Shown piece by piece: positions 47,811 to 60,263 of a stretch of DNA of 64,000 nucleotides. Source of the stretch: Silene conica (taxonomy: Eukaryota > Streptophyta > Magnoliopsida > Caryophyllales > Caryophyllaceae); assembly GCA_029255685.2 (NCBI GenBank), contig CM055319.2, positions 17,821,247 to 17,885,246 of the forward strand. Reading direction: 5' to 3'. A program made the translations under genes and the position numbers. Below the pieces are notes generated by a model. That model was not told where the DNA came from, did no database searches, and saw only the letters and a list, made by a program, of their open reading frames with translations. Within the stretch, counting starts at the first letter, position 1, and each line of letters opens with the position of its first letter.

Positions 47811-49539
47811 TTTAGTTATACAGCAGTTTTAATGAACGTGTTCTACACTGAAAAGAAGATAAAACAAAACCATATAAGCAACTTATTGTTGTGATTTAAG
47901 TCTATAATAAATTGAATTTAAACTCGTAGACTCATGCATTTATATAATTGATCTCCCTCAAGAATTATACAAACGATCCCAAGACTCAATTTCCGTATAT
48001 TGATAAGCCCACAGTTTGGCTAATTCCAATTGTTGGAACTCTTGGTCGATAGATTTCCGTATATCCTATCTATTAGTCCATCTCAGTCACTAGATATTAT
48101 CGAGTGACCATGATGTTGAGATAAAATAAATCATCTGTTCCCACTTACCCGACGTAGAAGGGGTCATATTATGCCTACCGACGAAGAAGGGATTCATGGG
48201 AGGGCTGATTTATAAAGACTAATCTCAATTTTTGGTTATACGAGGAAGACCCCATCAACTTTTATTTATCCATATATAAGTGAACTACAAACTAGCATTT
48301 GCGTGAATGAATTAAATAAAGTGATGGCTTTGCAATTGACATGTGACATCTGTATTGCCACAGAAAACTAACGCGTAACCTCTACATGAGTCAGTTTTCA
48401 GGCATGATATAGGTGGTTTTGTTTTTAGGCGGAATATGATGCAAGCTATTATCGATGAAAGCATAAAATGAAAGCAATAAACGTAAATAATAGTCCTAGT
48501 GTGGCCTATCCTACCAAAATAAACATAAAACAACTTGGAATCCACCGTTGGACCCTAGAAGCTTGTCTTGATGTTCCATCTTGGTCCTTGCAGCGTGAGT
48601 GAGCATCCGGTCTCCGTCTTTGGTCTTCACAAAATTACTAATTTAAATTACAAAAGTAGTCCTAGATACATTCTAATTTAAATACAAAAGTAATTACATG
48701 GCAAAAACCCAAAACCGGAGATTCAAGATCTCAAAATTACAAGCAAGACTGTGTCCCATCATTACGGTAACACAATCTTCTAAGGCCACACTAAGTTACA
48801 ACCGTTTGCAAAAATTAAATACGTTATTGAAAGCATTCAAGGCATTCACAAGACGATAAATAAAATGCATCAACTAAATAAAATTTATACATGACATAAT
48901 ACTGTTATTATGATTAATAAATTTATACCAAACCACCTTTTAATATTAAAATTATGTGACTATACCGCTTTAATCACCAATTTTAATGAACATATAATCC
49001 TATTATTTTAAACCGTTTTAAAATAATATGTTTCAAACGAGGGTGAACCGTTTCACTAAATAATATACTATTTCCGTATACAGTATATTATTTTAAGCCA
49101 TGTGAAAATAAGAAAACAAGTTATTTTCGAAAACAAACTGCCCGAAACGAGAGCACTCGATCGAGCAACAGGGGCACTCGATCGAGTGTCAGTGTCACTC
49201 GATCGAGTGCAGCAGGGCTCGATCGAGTGGCTCGTAAAACTGCAAATCGCTGCACTTTTAAATCAAACCGAGTTTTTATCTTGATATAAAACGTGTAAAT
49301 CAAAAAATAAAAACAACAAAAGATCCACATATTGCTAAAAATATGGATTAATTAACAATATGCAAATAAGAATCGATAACAAGATCGATTGCAACCCTAA
49401 AATCACACGCACGAGGCCTGGTACAAGGGCACTCGATCGAGTGCTACAGAGACTCGATCGAGTGCCAAGGCAGAATGCACGGTTTTTCCAAAATTTTAAA
49501 TCTTACGAAAAACACAATTGTAAAATTTCATGGCCTAAG
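47811..49539 (-). other. 5' leader of Copia-3
   Basis: About 1.7 kb, collinear with the Copia-2 leader on both sides of the palindromic array, including CGAGGGTGAACCGTTTCA near 49036 and a closing block before the primer site. No gene; small frames through the array encode only repeats such as ALDRV. Confidence 0.75.
49156..49463. repeat. Palindromic cassette array in Copia-3 leader, CACTCGATCGAGTG type
   Basis: Six units: 49156-49165 (CTCGATCGAG core), 49175-49188 and 49196-49209 (full CACTCGATCGAGTG), 49218-49227 (core), 49430-49443 (full) and 49452-49463 (ACTCGATCGAGT). They fall in two clusters either side of a ~200-bp AT-rich gap, the second ending 77 bases from the primer site. The place corresponds to the Copia-2 array but the palindrome is different. 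Confidence 0.92.
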
Positions 49540-49551
49540 GCTCTGATACCA
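49540..49551 (-). other. Primer-binding site, tRNA-iMet (Copia-3)
   Basis: Minus strand TGGTATCAGAGC, two bases from the LTR at 49554. Confidence 0.93.
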
Positions 49552-49553
49552 CT

Positions 49554-50623
49554 TGTGGGGAATAAAACGCGTATTCGCCCTATACTTGCAGGATTATAAT
49601 GAAAAATACAATCGTGAATATGGTCATAAGATTAAAAATATAAGAAAAGAGGTACAACCTTTAGTCCTCGCGCAAAAGGCCTAAGAACAGGAATTAATAC
49701 AAATTCCCTCCTATAACTTGCACCCAAGACTTAGAATGAGACGTGGCCGCGTGTGCTAGAAATCCTCTCCAACTGCCTTGCAATATTGGGAGAGCTATTG
49801 AGTTTTAGATGTGAGATCTGAGGTTTTGGGAGAAGAATGCTCTCAAAACCCTAATTTTACCTTGAGATTATTTGACAGTGCAACAAGAGTAACTGACATA
49901 AGGAGAGTCCTCCTCCTTATGTAGTTGTTTTGGCCGAAAATTCTAATAGGGTAGGAGTGGGCTTTCCACTCTTACCTTATTCTAATTCGTGATTCGACCC
50001 ATTTAGCTTTAAGTTGTTCGCGGTATTTTTAATTATAAATCGTAACATGTTATCAGATATTAATACAGTCGATATATTAATAATGGTCTGACAAAATACG
50101 ATATTGTATAATTACCCAAATTAATATAACTGTTTATATTAATACGCGAATACAATATTTAATTAAATATAACCGTTCATATTTAATTTACGAATTAATC
50201 ATGTAATCCGTATTAGCTAAAATTATTTAATCCGTATTAAATAATAATCTCAACATCTTATTGACTAATTTAATAGTCAATACCTCTGACTAACTGTTTA
50301 GTCATATCCGGCATAAAATTGACTGTATTTTCATACCTTCACATCTCTCAAACGTGTCCTATAGGTGTGACGTATAGGGACCAGTTGATCACCGCCATCC
50401 GTATGACAATAACGTCAAACTTATCTAGCAAGCCAACCGTTATTGATAAACGTGGATCAACTGGTAATAATACTGAAGTATGCCCTTGTTATCCTTAAAG
50501 AGATTTAATAAGTCATTGTACTTAATTGTCAAGGACACCAGCCCCAACAATCTCCCACTTGTCCGTGCAAGGGTATGTGCAATGACGTTATCACACTACA
50601 TGTGGAGGACACAAGCTCCAACA
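49554..50623 (-). repeat. 5' LTR of Copia-3
   Basis: 1070 bp, same length as its partner, ending CTCCAACA at 50623. The end lies about 75 bp beyond the position that terminates the Copia-2 LTR, and the old PPT (ATCTCCCACTT) is now inside it near 50549. Confidence 0.92.
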
Positions 50624-50918
50624 AAAACAATGACCGTAAAGAGGCGACAGTAGCTGCGTTATTACTCTGTTTTCGTAATGTGTCACTCCTATTTTTCGTT
50701 TATTTTTATGATTAATTCGACTGTCGGTTGCGGTTGTTGTGAGCATGAGTCTAAGGTTAGTAGTAGTAGGATGTTAGGGTGGTCTATGTTGGTGGTAGTA
50801 GGGTGGTTGGGACACCGTAAATTAGTGCAGGAAGTGGTGTATAATGGATAAGAGTACAGGAAACAGGGGACAAGCGTGTTCATGGTGTGAGTTTTGTGCG
50901 GCTGTTTGAGTGTGTTGG

Positions 50919-53528
50919 TGTAACACCCCCATTTATTCAAGAGCCTTTAGCAAGACATTCTCGAATAAATAGAGCTGTTACCATCTCGGAATATCCGAGG
51001 TAGTGTATAACAAAGTAAATCAAACCAAAGTACTTTATATAAAACTGATAAAATTTAAACTTTGATGTTACAAAACTACTCAGCGTAAATAAAGTACAAC
51101 TGATAACTACAAAGTAGGTGATCTACATCTAAGTCGGTCCTTCCAATTGCTCACGCCATCTCATGCTCCCACAACACCATCTTTCCTGTCAAAACTGCTC
51201 CCCATTACGGATCATCACAGGTGTCACACGAATACACAGGGTCAACCACGAGGTTGAGTAGAGGAAAAGTAAACAACCAAACTTTGCTACAAATAGAAAG
51301 TCAAACATCTCCACTCCGAATCACAAGACCCATTATCCTCCGCACCGATCACAAGGACCATTAACTCCGCACCGATCACAAGACCCATTAACTCCGCTCC
51401 AATCACAAGACCCATTAACTCCGCACCAATCACAAGACCCATTTACTCCGCACCAATCACAAGACCCATTTTTCATCACCTCGTATCGTATCTCAGAATT
51501 ATATAAACAAATACACAATATATCAATCATATGAGGGTATAAGATAAACATGGTTATCATCATATAACAACAGATTACTCATCATTAAGTACACAGTATT
51601 TCCCCTACCTCAATTTGTAGAAAGATAACCAACAGCTGCTAGTAATGTTCCACGCAGAAACCGTCACCTTATAAATATTATTTAACAATTAATAAATCTC
51701 CACTAAACCCCCATTTTATATAGTAACAACATACTAAATATAATAACTTCCAAAAGTGGAAAGTTTCCTGTAATAGAAACTTTCCCGAAATAGAAACCTT
51801 GCCCAAAATGGCAGTACTACAAAATTATTGATCATGTTCTCAATTATCAAACTTAACCACATATAAATAATTCTCACTATATAACATCACAAATTGCTCA
51901 TAATCAAATACATTAGCTATCCATAAACATTATTAATAACTTACCAAACATTAACATTGTAAACGTATTAATCAATGATAACAATAACATAAATAATACT
52001 AATACTAATATTCATTATTTCGATAATTAAATTGTCGAACCATTATAAACTTATAACGATGAAAACAACACACTAACATTATAATAATATTGTTAAACAA
52101 TATTTACCACTAGTATTAATCATACTATTATCAAATCATTACCACAATAATAACAAGGATTAATATAAATAATAATAATTATAACTATAATAGTAACAAT
52201 AATAATAATAATAAGTAGCAAAACAAGAACGACACAACAACACCTTAACAATGTACACAAACAGCCCCCCCCCCCCCCCCCCGAAAACACCTTATACAAA
52301 CCCATGACCAGCCTACTTCACCGCGTCACCACCACCGACCAAGCCACCCAAGACCACCACCAACGGTCCTAAACTAAACTACGCACTTCCGACTACCACC
52401 TCCACACCCTGTATACCACCACAGGCCACCACAGCTACCACCACGACAGCCCAAAACAGCCTGCACCCCCACAGCCCTCTCTACTGTCAGCAACCACCTT
52501 CAACCCCCCCTCTTTTCTCGCGCTCTCTCTCTCTCCATCGTGCCCAACAGCTCCACTGGCCACCACCATGGTCACCACTGAACCACGGTTATCCCATAAG
52601 AGCCAAAGGTGAGTCCTCGATCCCCATAACCAACACGCTAACCAACCCCCAAAACCCGCTGCTGAACACGCAGTCTTGAACCCCTGTACTCCCTGTTTCT
52701 GCCCTAGCCTTACCACGCCCTTACCCAGTCCGTCGACACAAAATTCTGACCAGCTCACACCACCCCGACACTACCCACATAACCTACCAACATCTTACTT
52801 TCATTGCCCATAAACTCGTACTCAGAATTAAGCCTAACAACCACCAAAACAACGTGAAACAAACACCTAGAAAAGGAACAGAGTATAGCATCCGTGTTGA
52901 CTATTGACGTCTTTGCTTCCTGTTATACGAGTTATGGGGATGGCATGGTGGTTTAAACACGAGAAGCACGTTATACATACTGCAAATATCACGTACAACC
53001 ATAGAGTATAGATTCGAGACATGAAAGGGCATGATAAAATACTTACAAAACACGACTGTGCAAGGGTAAACGATGACTATTTCGTTCTAATTCGTTCCTG
53101 ATTCGTGCCTGACCTTCTTCTTCTCAACCTCGATAGGTTTGTTGGTTGTATGGAGCAAGGAGGCAGAACGGTGGCTAGGGTTCTAGGGTTGTACGACGTA
53201 AGGAGGCACAAGAGAGACTAGGGTTTTAAGTTTTGTGTGAGGATAGTTTGTCGATGAGTGAAAAGGTAGAGTAGGATGTGTCGATAGATAGCATTAGGGT
53301 TTTGTGTTTGTTTTTGTTTTACATCCTTAGCATCACCATCACCCATTAATCGTAAGCCCAAGCCCATCACGCATCCCGACAATATAAGATACCAACTCCC
53401 GTTCATACATCGAAACTTAAAATATAACTAATATGATAAAATATAAATAAAACCTTATTCGATAAATTAATTATCGAATACACGTCAATATAAATAATAA
53501 ACCATATAATAAAATACAGAGTATTACA
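50919..53528 (-). repeat. S3: solo LTR of the LARD-2 subfamily
   Basis: 2610 bp, TGTAATACTC..GTGTTACA on the minus strand, with a perfect TSD GTTGG (50914-50918 and 53529-53533). It is nearly identical to the LARD-2 5' LTR from 57674 on. It contains a 27-bp tandem repeat (about 51323-51470), a C tract (about 52265-52282) and a second half (52470-53400) that shows the part of the LTR missing from LARD-2 in this window. Repeat-driven open frames are not genes. Confidence 0.92.
51323..51470. repeat. 27-bp tandem repeat in S3
   Basis: About six units of CTCCGCACCGATCACAAGAC plus CCATTAA with small changes. The same array is at about 58070-58225 in the LARD-2 LTR. It produces a Cys/Gly-rich open frame that is an artefact. 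Confidence 0.88.
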
Positions 53529-53756
53529 GTTGGGGAGTGTCGGAAACTGGTGTTTTACACCAGGGCGTTGGGGGTAGTGTGGAGTGTCTATGGGTCATGA
53601 GTGGTGGTGGTAATGGTGGTGCTAGCAGATGGTTAGGGGGCTGGTTGTAGGGAGGAGTCACAAAGGTGAACATGAGCACGGAGTTGCGGCTGCGACTAGG
53701 GATTTTGGGACCAGTGTTGTGGGCTGCTGGAGTCGGGTCAGGGGTGGTGATGAGTG

Positions 53757-53952
53757 TCACCATCACCCATTAATCGTAAGCCCAAGCCCATCACGCATCC
53801 CGACAATATAAGATACCAACTCCCGTTCATACATCGAAACTTAAAATATAACTAATACGATAAAATATAAATAAAACCTTATTCGATAAATTAATTATCG
53901 AATACACGTCAATATAAATAATAAACCATATAATAAAATACGGAGTATTACA
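53757..53952 (-). repeat. Remnant of LARD-2 3' LTR
   Basis: Matches 53334-53528 of S3 almost exactly. The break lies in a TCACCATCACCC stretch and has no LTR terminus or TSD, so a deletion or recombination joined it to the older LTR. Confidence 0.8.
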
Positions 53953-53989
53953 GTCTTCCCTCCTTAAAATGAACTTCGTCCCGAAGTTC
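53953..53989 (-). other. Hairpin and PPT of LARD-2
   Basis: The minus-strand PPT AAGGAGGGAAGAC abuts the LTR. The GAACTTCGGGACGAAGTTC hairpin (53971-53989) is identical to that of LARD-1. Confidence 0.85.
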
Positions 53990-56900
53990 ACCATCCCATA
54001 ACAGTGACAAAACCCCTAACAAGCATGAAACCATCATCAGTAGCACTTATATAAAGTTCAAAACGCGAACTGTTACATTCTACCCTCGTTAAGAAAACTT
54101 TGTCCCCAAAGTTTAACGTATAACGAAGTTAGAGGGATACCTCACAAAACACAAAATATGCATAACAGAAGTAATCAGGATTATGTCCTATTCATTCAAA
54201 CAATCACCCCATACCAAAAGCCATGTCATAGAACATTAAGATTTACAATCTTATCCTCCTTAAAAACATGGTTACGTCCCCGTAACCCATTATAAGAATT
54301 CCAGCCCATTACTCCGTCTTACACGTTACTCTATCTCAAAAAAAACTTACTCTAAGTAACCAAGTATTGTATTATCACCGTCGAACCTAAGACCAAAGAC
54401 AAGGGTGAGTGAACTGACGGAATAAAACTGCGATTCAATACTTCATCTCAATATCGATTTCAAACTCATAACTCAGTACCAATGACCAATTCTCATCTCG
54501 ATTTCAATATCGATATTATCAAATATTCCACAAGAATGCGACAACTTGATAAAACACTGTACTGCAATCTCAAACTCAAAACAAAACCAACCATGGCCTT
54601 TGTTCGAAACTCGCGAGTAACTCAATCTCCTCAGTACTTACCTCCCAAGTTCGTTGACATACTTGTATATATACTTATCATTCCACTATTCATAAAACAA
54701 GGACGTGTACGTCATTAAACAAGAACTTGTACATAACTCAGACTAATCAATTACTAAAAGTTTTCCCATCTCACAAACAAAAGAATTATCACATCAATAG
54801 AAAATTTTAACTATCAAAATAAAAGGACAACTACTAATATTCAACTCAAATCATAACTCAAAAGAGACTCATATCAATTATCATGTAACATATAACCTCG
54901 AACAATAATAAAGTATTACGATCGGTAGAATCGCGTTACGCAGTAAAACAGAATCGGAATAGGTAACACTTGCATACCCTTGAAATTTTATCACAATTTA
55001 AATATATTAACAACAATGTAGACAATCAAGAAGCTCATAGTTCATACTTGACAATTTAAAATGTTTCATGCTCATAATCATATTATAGAAGCAAATCATA
55101 TTTAGGAGAAGACATAGCGCAAAATTAATTAATTAACATAATAAATCATGGAACATTGACATATTTCACAAGACACACATAACTCATAGACTCACAAGGT
55201 TATTTAACATCCCCGGATATCAATTAGTTAACAAAATCACTTAGGTACATTTCCCGTCCACTCACATTACATCATTCATCATATATGACTTGCACAATAA
55301 GGATTTATACAATGCGCAACAATTAAGCATTCAAGCAGGATTTCATCTACACATAGCTACAGGATTGTCATTTTGCAAACAAACACCATATTTATCAAAC
55401 ATCAAGCGTAATCCTGAATAATCATCACTTGGAAAACATTTTGAACTTTGGAAACCTTGAAGTGGTAATTTATAAGCATGAATCAAAAGAAAAATTTTAC
55501 AAGTTATAGATCGAAACAAGACTATACGGAGACATTCTGACCCTCATTTACTAAAACATTGTTCTTGTATATTGTAACCCATGAATTTTGAAAATTTAAC
55601 GATAACGTAAACGAATTCGCATGATTAGTACTTCCATAAATCACATGTCGACCAGTTAATAACTCAATATATTATGATCAGATTTTAAACAAAGTAGATG
55701 CAATTCAGTTTGTGACATAACAAGATACATGAAGGTGTTATAAGGATTATTAACTCAGTGAACTAGACAACGATATACCCTAAATATATGAAAGAACATC
55801 AACACGATTCACATCGTTCAACATAATCACCATTACTTATAACAATTAGATTGCTATATCATGTTAACAAGTTTACCAGTTAAATTTCATTCTGCCACTT
55901 GGCAACACTCCTCTCAGATAAACATGCTTTTGACATCACATACGAGTAGCACATAGTTATTTTGAGGTTGTAAAATTGGACATATAACTGAAACAATTCT
56001 ATATTAAACTTGACGAAATAAACAAGGTTACGCTATCATATAGTGAGGGTTCATACTCATACCAAACGCCTATTATTCATGTTACTAATGCCATATCAGG
56101 ATATCACGTGGTCACATCACATAAATCACATTTGGTTAAACTTTTATATGAAACTTTTATATCTCACGATTTCAACAATTAAACATTACGCAGCAACTTA
56201 CCAAATCATAATTAAATAACAGTTTAGCTAACGTGCGAGCGATCATAGCTTTTAGAAAATATAAAGGACTAGCTAATCATTGGAAAAGAATCGAATGCAT
56301 ATCTCAAGGAAATTATTTAATACCATTTCCATAATTACTCAATCGGTCTGGACAAGAACTTTACAGCAATTCAACAGAAAATTTGGCAACTTGCAAAAAT
56401 CACAATTAAATAACGACTCATTAAGATTTTACATGGCCTATCATCTTGAAAGCGTAAACGCATATTCTGAACAGTAAAGGTGGAATTATGCATAACAATA
56501 ACCAAGTTTTAAACGATTTCTTTTACCCAAAGATGGGTCAAAACGGAACTGTGCAGCAACAATCCAACCACGGTCAACTAGAAGATTTATTTCACTCAGA
56601 ATATAACTCATATTAACATGAAACCAAAACATTGTAAAACAAACTTAGAAGGTTATCATACATTAAATTGTCATACTCATATTTGGAACACATGTAAAAT
56701 GACATCCTACACAAACCAGATAACATTCTGAAAATTGATTAAAACTTTGGGTTCCTTTGCAAATAAACACTACTACATCCAAACCCAACCTTTCTTATTC
56801 CAAAACACGTTGACAATCATTTGAAGCATAGGCACCACTTTGTACCATATTAACATTCATTCCTCATTTCAATTGTAGTTGCCATCTAAAACACAGTAAA

Positions 56901-57658
56901 GGTTTCGAAACTGGAAATAGGGTCAACTAAATAGCTTGATTGTTATACATGTGTATCAAAATAAATTAATTTCTCCCATTGCATCATCACAACTTATCCA
57001 AGTACGGAAACTTAACTAGAGACTACTATGTATCCCTTATTGATTACGAACTTCATAACAACTTTAAATGCATATAATAGGCATAAAATCATAAGTACGG
57101 TATATGCAACACATAACTATATACGTTCATGGCTTAGGGAAACACATTCCGCATATCACTAGACATGGGTTACTAATTTATATAAGTCTGATCATTCATG
57201 TTCAAATACCAACAATATATTACATAGATACGATAGTCATTCAATTCCAGCTAATCGTATGAACACTTCAACTATCAAAATCATATGATCACATCGCTCT
57301 AGCCATGGCTCAACAGATACAACTCCCAAACTCCGATAATTTCATTTCAATCATCCATATCAATCCACAGTTCATATTGCACATATCCTTAATTAGAACT
57401 CACATATGACTTACCTCGTTCTTCTCCTGCAAGAACGTTAGCATAATATAACCAGGTCACCATATAGTCTACCCCACTCTTCAATTACTCTCTTTGGGTT
57501 CCCGAGACAGAACAGAAAGGGCCCAGGTTTGGTGTGAGGGGGCCCCTAACTCATCCCATTCCATTTTGGGGCTCCTATCAGTTTCATCTCGGGGTTCATT
57601 TTATTTGACTCCTCCTACGTTCATTATTATTCATTTGGTTTAGGCCTGAGGACCGTTC
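53990..57658 (-). other. Non-coding interior of LARD-2
   Basis: About 3.7 kb, no coding frame. At 54071-54114 there is a second, older-looking junction: hairpin AAACTTTGGGGACAAAGTTT, a purine tract and TGTAACA on the minus strand. The element end near 57480-57660 matches LARD-1 23242-23430. Confidence 0.8.
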
Positions 57659-57670
57659 GCTCTGATACCA
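57659..57670 (-). other. Primer-binding site, tRNA-iMet (LARD-2)
   Basis: Minus strand TGGTATCAGAGC, three bases from the LTR at 57674, as in LARD-1. Confidence 0.92.
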
Positions 57671-57673
57671 CTT

Positions 57674-59236
57674 TGTAACACCCCCATTTATTCAAGAGCC
57701 TTTAGCAAGACATTCTCGAATAAATAGAGCTGTTACCATCTCGGAATATCCGAGGTAGTGTATAACAAAGTAAATCAAACCAAAGTACTTTATATAAAAC
57801 TAATAAAATTTAAACTTTGATGTTACAAAACTACTCAGCGGAAATAACGTACAACTGATAACTACAAAGTAGGTGATCTACATCTAAGTCTGTCCTTCCA
57901 ATTGCTCACGCCATCCCATGCTCCCACAGCACCATCTTTCCTGTCAAAACTGCTCCCCATTACGGATCATCACAAGTGTCACACGAATACACAGGGTCAA
58001 CCACGAGGTTGAGTAGAGGAAAAGTAAACAACCAAACTTTACTACAAATAGAAAGTCAAACATCTCCACTCCGAATCACAAGACCCATTATCCTCCGCAC
58101 CGATCACAAGGCCCATTAACTCCGCACCGATCACAAGACCCATTAACTCCGCTCCAATCACAAGACCCATTAACTCCGCACCAATCACAAGACCCATTTA
58201 CTCCGCACCAATCACAAGACCCATTTATCATCACCTCGTATCGTATCTCAGAATTATATAAACAAATACACAATATATCAATCATATGAGGGTATAAGAT
58301 AAACATGGTTATCATCATATAACAACAGATTACTCATCATTAAGTACACAGTATTTCCCCTACCTCAATTTGTAGAAAGATAACCAACAGCTGCTAGTAA
58401 TGTTCCACGCAGAAATCGTCACCTAATAAATATTATTTAACAATTAATAAATCTCCACTAAACCCCCATTTTATATAGTAACAACATACTAAATATAATA
58501 ACTTCCAAAAGTGGAAAGTTTCCTGTAATAGAAACTTTCCCGAAATAGAAACCTTGCCCAAAATGGCAGTACTACAAAATTATTGATCATGTTCTCAATT
58601 ATCAAACTTAACCACATATAAATAATTATCACTATATAACATCACAAATTGCTCATAATCAAATACATTAGCTATCCATAAACATTATTAATAACTTACC
58701 AAACATTAACATTGTAAACGTATTAATCAATGATAACAATAACATAAATAATACTAATACTAATATTCATTATTTCGATAATTAAATTGTCGAACCATTA
58801 TAAACTTATAACGATGAAAACAACACCACTAACAATACAATATTATTGTTAAACAATATTTACCACTAGTTTTAATCATACTATTATCAAATCATTACCA
58901 CAATAATAACAAGTATTAATATAAATAATAATAATTATAACTATAATAGTAACAATAATAATAATAATAAGTAGCAAAACAAGAACGACACAACAACACC
59001 TTAACAATGTACACAAGCAGCCCCCCCCCCCCCCCCCCCACCCCACCCCAAAACACCTTATACAAACCCATGACCAGCCTTCTTCACCGCGTCACCACCA
59101 CCGACCAAGCCACCCACGACCACCACCAACGGTCCTATACTAAACTACGCACTTCCGACTACCACCTCCACACCATGTATACCACCACGGGCCACCACAG
59201 CTACCACCACGACAGCCCAAAACAGCCTGCACCCCC
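57674..59236 (-). repeat. 5' LTR of LARD-2, partial
   Basis: Near-identical to 50919-52470 of S3, including the 27-bp tandem repeat (about 58070-58225) and a C tract (about 59022-59040). It is interrupted at 59237 by Tat-B; the rest lies right of the window. Confidence 0.88.
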
Positions 59237-60232
59237 TGATGGCCGGATTTTGTCGTCGATTCCGGCACCAAAAACAATTTATAAACTCCCAAATTAAGTA
59301 GTATAATTTAGGGTCGAACCCAAAAGACGGTGGGGAAGTTGTATATTTAAGTTCTAGTTCGAGCTCGAGTTGGGTAATAAGTTTGTGATTGATTAACAAC
59401 TACTAAAGATAAATTAAAGCAAAAGTGTCAAGATGAAATCGATGAATAAAACATACTAAGGTGTCGGGGGTACTAAGGTAGGTTGGTAACGAATCATGCA
59501 AGGGAATCTAAGGTCTCCACTATACTAGGCCTAGGTTTGTCTCATCTATCGATTTGACTCACCTAAAGTCGATCCCTATCCTAGCTTTCGCTACAATTAA
59601 GGCCAACCTAACATACATACATGTCCATGAAAGCCCTAGACTATCACCAAAGGCCAACAACAATGAGAATCATGTCCAACCGTCGTTGAGACATTTCATC
59701 AAACATGTAACATGCATAAATGAAAACCTAGCAAAGAAGAGAACCAAATATTAACCCTAAACAAGATTCATAGCTATCAACAAACCAAAGCACACCCCTA
59801 ACCCTAGTAGGGGAACTACTCACACATGGCTAACATAAATATGTAAACAAATGATGAGGAAATGCTAAACATGATGGATTAAGTAAGAGTAAACAATTGA
59901 ACAAGCAAAACTTAAAGGAAATGCAAAGACAAAGTAAAGATGAAGAAGATTATACCATCAACTAAGGAAAAGGAAATGACTTGGATGACAAGTTGAAGGA
60001 TTCTTTCAAATCCCCCAAAAATACAACCCAAATAATCCTCTACAATTGCTTAAAAACAAACCTAAGGAGAATCCTCTAGAGAGATTAACTAATAATGAAA
60101 GATTAAGTAAAGATCTAAATAAGATTAAAGTATTTTTTAGTGTTTTTGAGTCTAAGTGTTAAGTATTCAAAACAGTAGAAACCCTAGAAAAGCTTAAGAA
60201 AATTGCGTAATAAGTAATGTCACAAGCGCGGG

Positions 60233-60240
60233 TTTATATA
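60233..60240 (-). promoter_or_regulatory. Likely TATA box of Tat-B LTR
   Basis: Minus strand TATATAAA, 24 bases downstream of the last palindromic unit, at a plausible place in the LTR. No transcription data are available. Confidence 0.55.
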
Positions 60241-60263
60241 GGGCTCGAAAATACGAAAAGGGT

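Larger units (their letters stand above)
41923..50623 (-). mobile_element. Copia-3: young Ty1/Copia element with two frameshifts
   Basis: 8701 bp, minus strand. LTRs are 1070 bp each (49554-50623 and 41923-42992) and differ at only about seven positions by eye. Flanks ACAAC (41918-41922) and AAAAC (50624-50628) are a 4-of-5 TSD. It has a tRNA-iMet primer site, a palindrome-bearing leader, gag-pol and a PPT. Gag-pol is complete in content. Two single-base deletions (near 46657 and near 43905) break the frame. It is the most intact element of the window. Confidence 0.93.
41065..53755 (+). repeat. Truncated LARD-type LTR, split by Copia-3 and S3
   Basis: Starts TGTAATACCCCG and continues in three pieces: 41065-41922, 50624-50918 and 53529-53755, about 1.38 kb in all. 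It has an AAACCCTAA-rich stretch (about 41670-41715) and then G-rich sequence like the LARD-1 LTR (compare 53560-53640 with 21720-21800). The right end breaks off at about 53755, where LARD-2 LTR sequence begins. It is a separate, older LTR of the LARD type; its internal region is missing. Confidence 0.6.
53757..59236 (-). mobile_element. LARD-2: minus-strand non-coding LTR element, 3' LTR truncated
   Basis: Internal region 53953-57673 with a tRNA-iMet primer site (57659-57670), hairpin and PPT. The 5' LTR begins at 57674 and is interrupted at 59237 by Tat-B. Of the 3' LTR only the last ~196 bp (53757-53952) remains, joined directly to the older LTR piece. The interior matches LARD-1 in reverse orientation and lacks the E1/E2 insertion. 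Confidence 0.85.

Noticed and set aside
51333..51563. Cys/Gly/Asp repeat protein
   Set aside because: Translation of the 27-bp tandem repeat of the LARD LTR; the same artefact occurs at 58088-58318.
52435..52758. 107-residue frame in S3
   Set aside because: Within the G/C-rich part of a solo LTR, no domain, Gly/Trp/Ser-biased.
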